Of a stretch of 64,000 bases of DNA, positions 63,001 to 64,000 are shown in pieces. Below the pieces are notes generated by a model, which did not search any database, was not told the origin of the DNA, and saw only the letters and a list, made by a program, of their open reading frames with translations. Each line of letters begins with the position of its first letter. The stretch's first letter is position 1. Location: positions 523,048,293 to 523,112,292 of the forward strand of contig CM042690.1 of NCBI GenBank assembly GCA_023614405.1. The letters run 5' to 3'. Both the position numbers and the translations under genes were made by a program. This DNA is from Avena insularis (taxonomy: Eukaryota > Streptophyta > Magnoliopsida > Poales > Poaceae).

Positions 63001-63549
63001 TTATTCCTTCGGTGGTGGTGGTATTCTCTTGATGAGATCTTTGATCAATTTACCCAAGTCCTCAATCTCAAAGGTGAGAGTACGAATCAACTCCGAGTTG
63101 TGCTTGATGTGGTGCATGATCATGTCAGATTGTGGATCCCAGCTCTTGTGATTCTTTTTCCACTCTTCCTTCTTGGAGTCTTCTTTCCCTGCATGGCTAG
63201 AACGAGGCAAATCCCAATTGGAGGGTAATTTCTCCTTGGGCATATTCTGGTGTTGATGCTTATGGATACGGGTATGGAAAGGATTCTTGGTGCATGGAGG
63301 AAGTGACCGTGGAGCTAAACAGTGACGCGGAGTTTTCCCTCCAGTTGACATCCGTGCAGTCCTCCTGACCCTGCCAGATCTTCCCAACACTCCAATGCTT
63401 GCAATGGTAGTGCCGGTGTGTGGATGTTGGCCTTTCTTTGCCTCCTCTTCATCTTCACTCTTGATCTCCTTCCCGGGGTCTTGGAGATCTTCCTCCATAG
63501 GCTCCTTTCCCTTATGCTTGGCGGACACCATTGTGCTTATAAGCTTCAA
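63001..63549 (-). CDS. Hypothetical lysine-rich protein of the Athila-type element
   Basis: A 182-residue frame; the more likely start is the Met at residue 7 (63531, MVSAKHKGKEPMEED). The N-terminus is acidic and lysine-rich, the middle has basic and His-rich patches (IHKHQHQNMPKEK), and the C-terminus holds a probable amphipathic helix (HHIKHNSELIRTLTFEIEDL) before PPPPKE. No membrane segment, zinc knuckle or enzyme motif is seen. Its place between pol and the 3' LTR is where Athila elements carry extra or env-like frames, but I see no env features. Function unknown; it could be an exon of a longer frame. Confidence 0.5.
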   Translation of the reverse strand: MKLISTMVSAKHKGKEPMEEDLQDPGKEIKSEDEEEAKKGQHPHTGTTIASIGVLGRSGRVRRTARMSTGGKTPRHCLAPRSLPPCTKNPFHTRIHKHQHQNMPKEKLPSNWDLPRSSHAGKEDSKKEEWKKNHKSWDPQSDMIMHHIKHNSELIRTLTFEIEDLGKLIKDLIKRIPPPPKE

Positions 63550-64000
63550 ACATAGTTCCTAGCAGAAACAGATCGAAACGAAAACACGACGAAAACACGA
63601 TATACGAACCTCGGGAGATCCGGGGGGTTATATATTACAAATTTTCACAACAAGAGGAAAGTACTGGGAGAAAACGAGTCGGAGGCGGAGTCTGGAGTGG
63701 CCACATCACCTGGTGGCGCGGCCAGGGGTGGGACCGCGCCACAGGGTGGTGTGAGCCACCCTGGCTCCATTTCCGTCCCTTTTTCGCTTCATAACTTTCC
63801 TTATTTGCTAAAAACTGCAAAAATATAGTTGGATAGTATTTTTGCGGAACTTTTCTTACCAGAACTATTACCTATTTGGAAACGGACCCTACAGGTCTCT
63901 GAATTTGGTCCTTGATAAATTTTTCTGGAGTTATAACTTGAAAGGCATCAACATCTTCATTGTAAGGATCTCCAGCAATATAGTGCTTGAGTCGCTGCCC
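63550..64000. other. Internal sequence of the Athila-type element at the window edge
   Basis: No gene that I trust. It contains a GC-rich stretch at 63660-63770 and ends in sequence of a kind common in large Triticeae gypsy elements. The short minus-strand frame 63635-63820 crosses the GC-rich stretch and has no recognisable motif. Confidence 0.45.

Larger units (their letters stand above)
59528..64000 (-). mobile_element. Athila-type Ty3/gypsy retrotransposon, 3' part
   Basis: Starts with an LTR (59528-61027) whose minus-strand form begins TGATACGTCCATTTTGCATC, then a polypurine tract and about 3 kb of internal sequence with one lysine-rich frame. The rest lies beyond the window. Terminal sequence and the AAGCTTGGGGGTG tract resemble large Triticeae Athila-group elements (Sabrina or WHAM type); I do not fix the family. 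It is inserted in Tat element 2; the flank CCGGG (59523-59527) is the candidate target duplication. Confidence 0.8.

Noticed and set aside
59528..64000. Firm assignment to the Sabrina family
   Set aside because: Only the LTR start resembles Sabrina as I recall it; the other end (GGGTCATCA) differs, so the family was left open.

Overview
The window is repeat-dense plant nuclear DNA, most likely from a grass of the Pooideae (Triticeae-like). This rests on a BARE/Angela-type Copia LTR (TGTTGGAGATATGCCC start), two Tat-lineage Ty3/gypsy elements with an archaeal-type RNase H and a spliced antisense gene, and an Athila-type element whose LTR begins TGATACGTCC on the minus strand. I see no host gene, tRNA, rRNA, prokaryotic operon or CRISPR array. 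The species cannot be fixed from sequence alone.

Layout. 1-3863: 3' part of a Copia element on the plus strand (broken pol, then a full 3' LTR). 3864-19704 and 33751-45632: two halves of one minisatellite array, about 27.7 kb in all, built from 48-bp and 39-bp monomers in higher-order blocks. 19705-33750: a complete but dead Tat element on the minus strand, inserted inside a monomer and splitting the array. 45633-59527: a second Tat element on the plus strand at the right edge of the array, cut by a 513-bp solo LTR (50937-51449, perfect GTATT target duplication) and broken at 59527 by an Athila-type element (59528 to the window end, minus strand).

Tat elements. Each carries gag, protease, reverse transcriptase, two RNase H regions and integrase in the element sense. 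A seven-exon gene runs on the opposite strand between pol and the 3' LTR, encoding a PF04195/Transposase_28-like N-terminus, a Pro/Ala/Ser-rich middle and a coiled coil. Exon structure and a 59-bp tandem repeat in intron 3 are shared by both copies. Both are inactivated by stops, frameshifts and deletions; the first also has Gly in place of a catalytic Asp in integrase.

Inferred order of events: array growth; insertion of the Copia and Tat elements into or beside it; solo-LTR formation inside Tat element 2; Athila insertion into Tat element 2. The relative order of the solo LTR and the Athila insertion is unknown. Continued unequal exchange is suggested by a near-identical 2.56-kb tandem duplication in the right half of the array.

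The least familiar feature is the minisatellite with its layered organisation. Its long open frames on both strands follow from monomer lengths divisible by three and are not evidence of protein coding.
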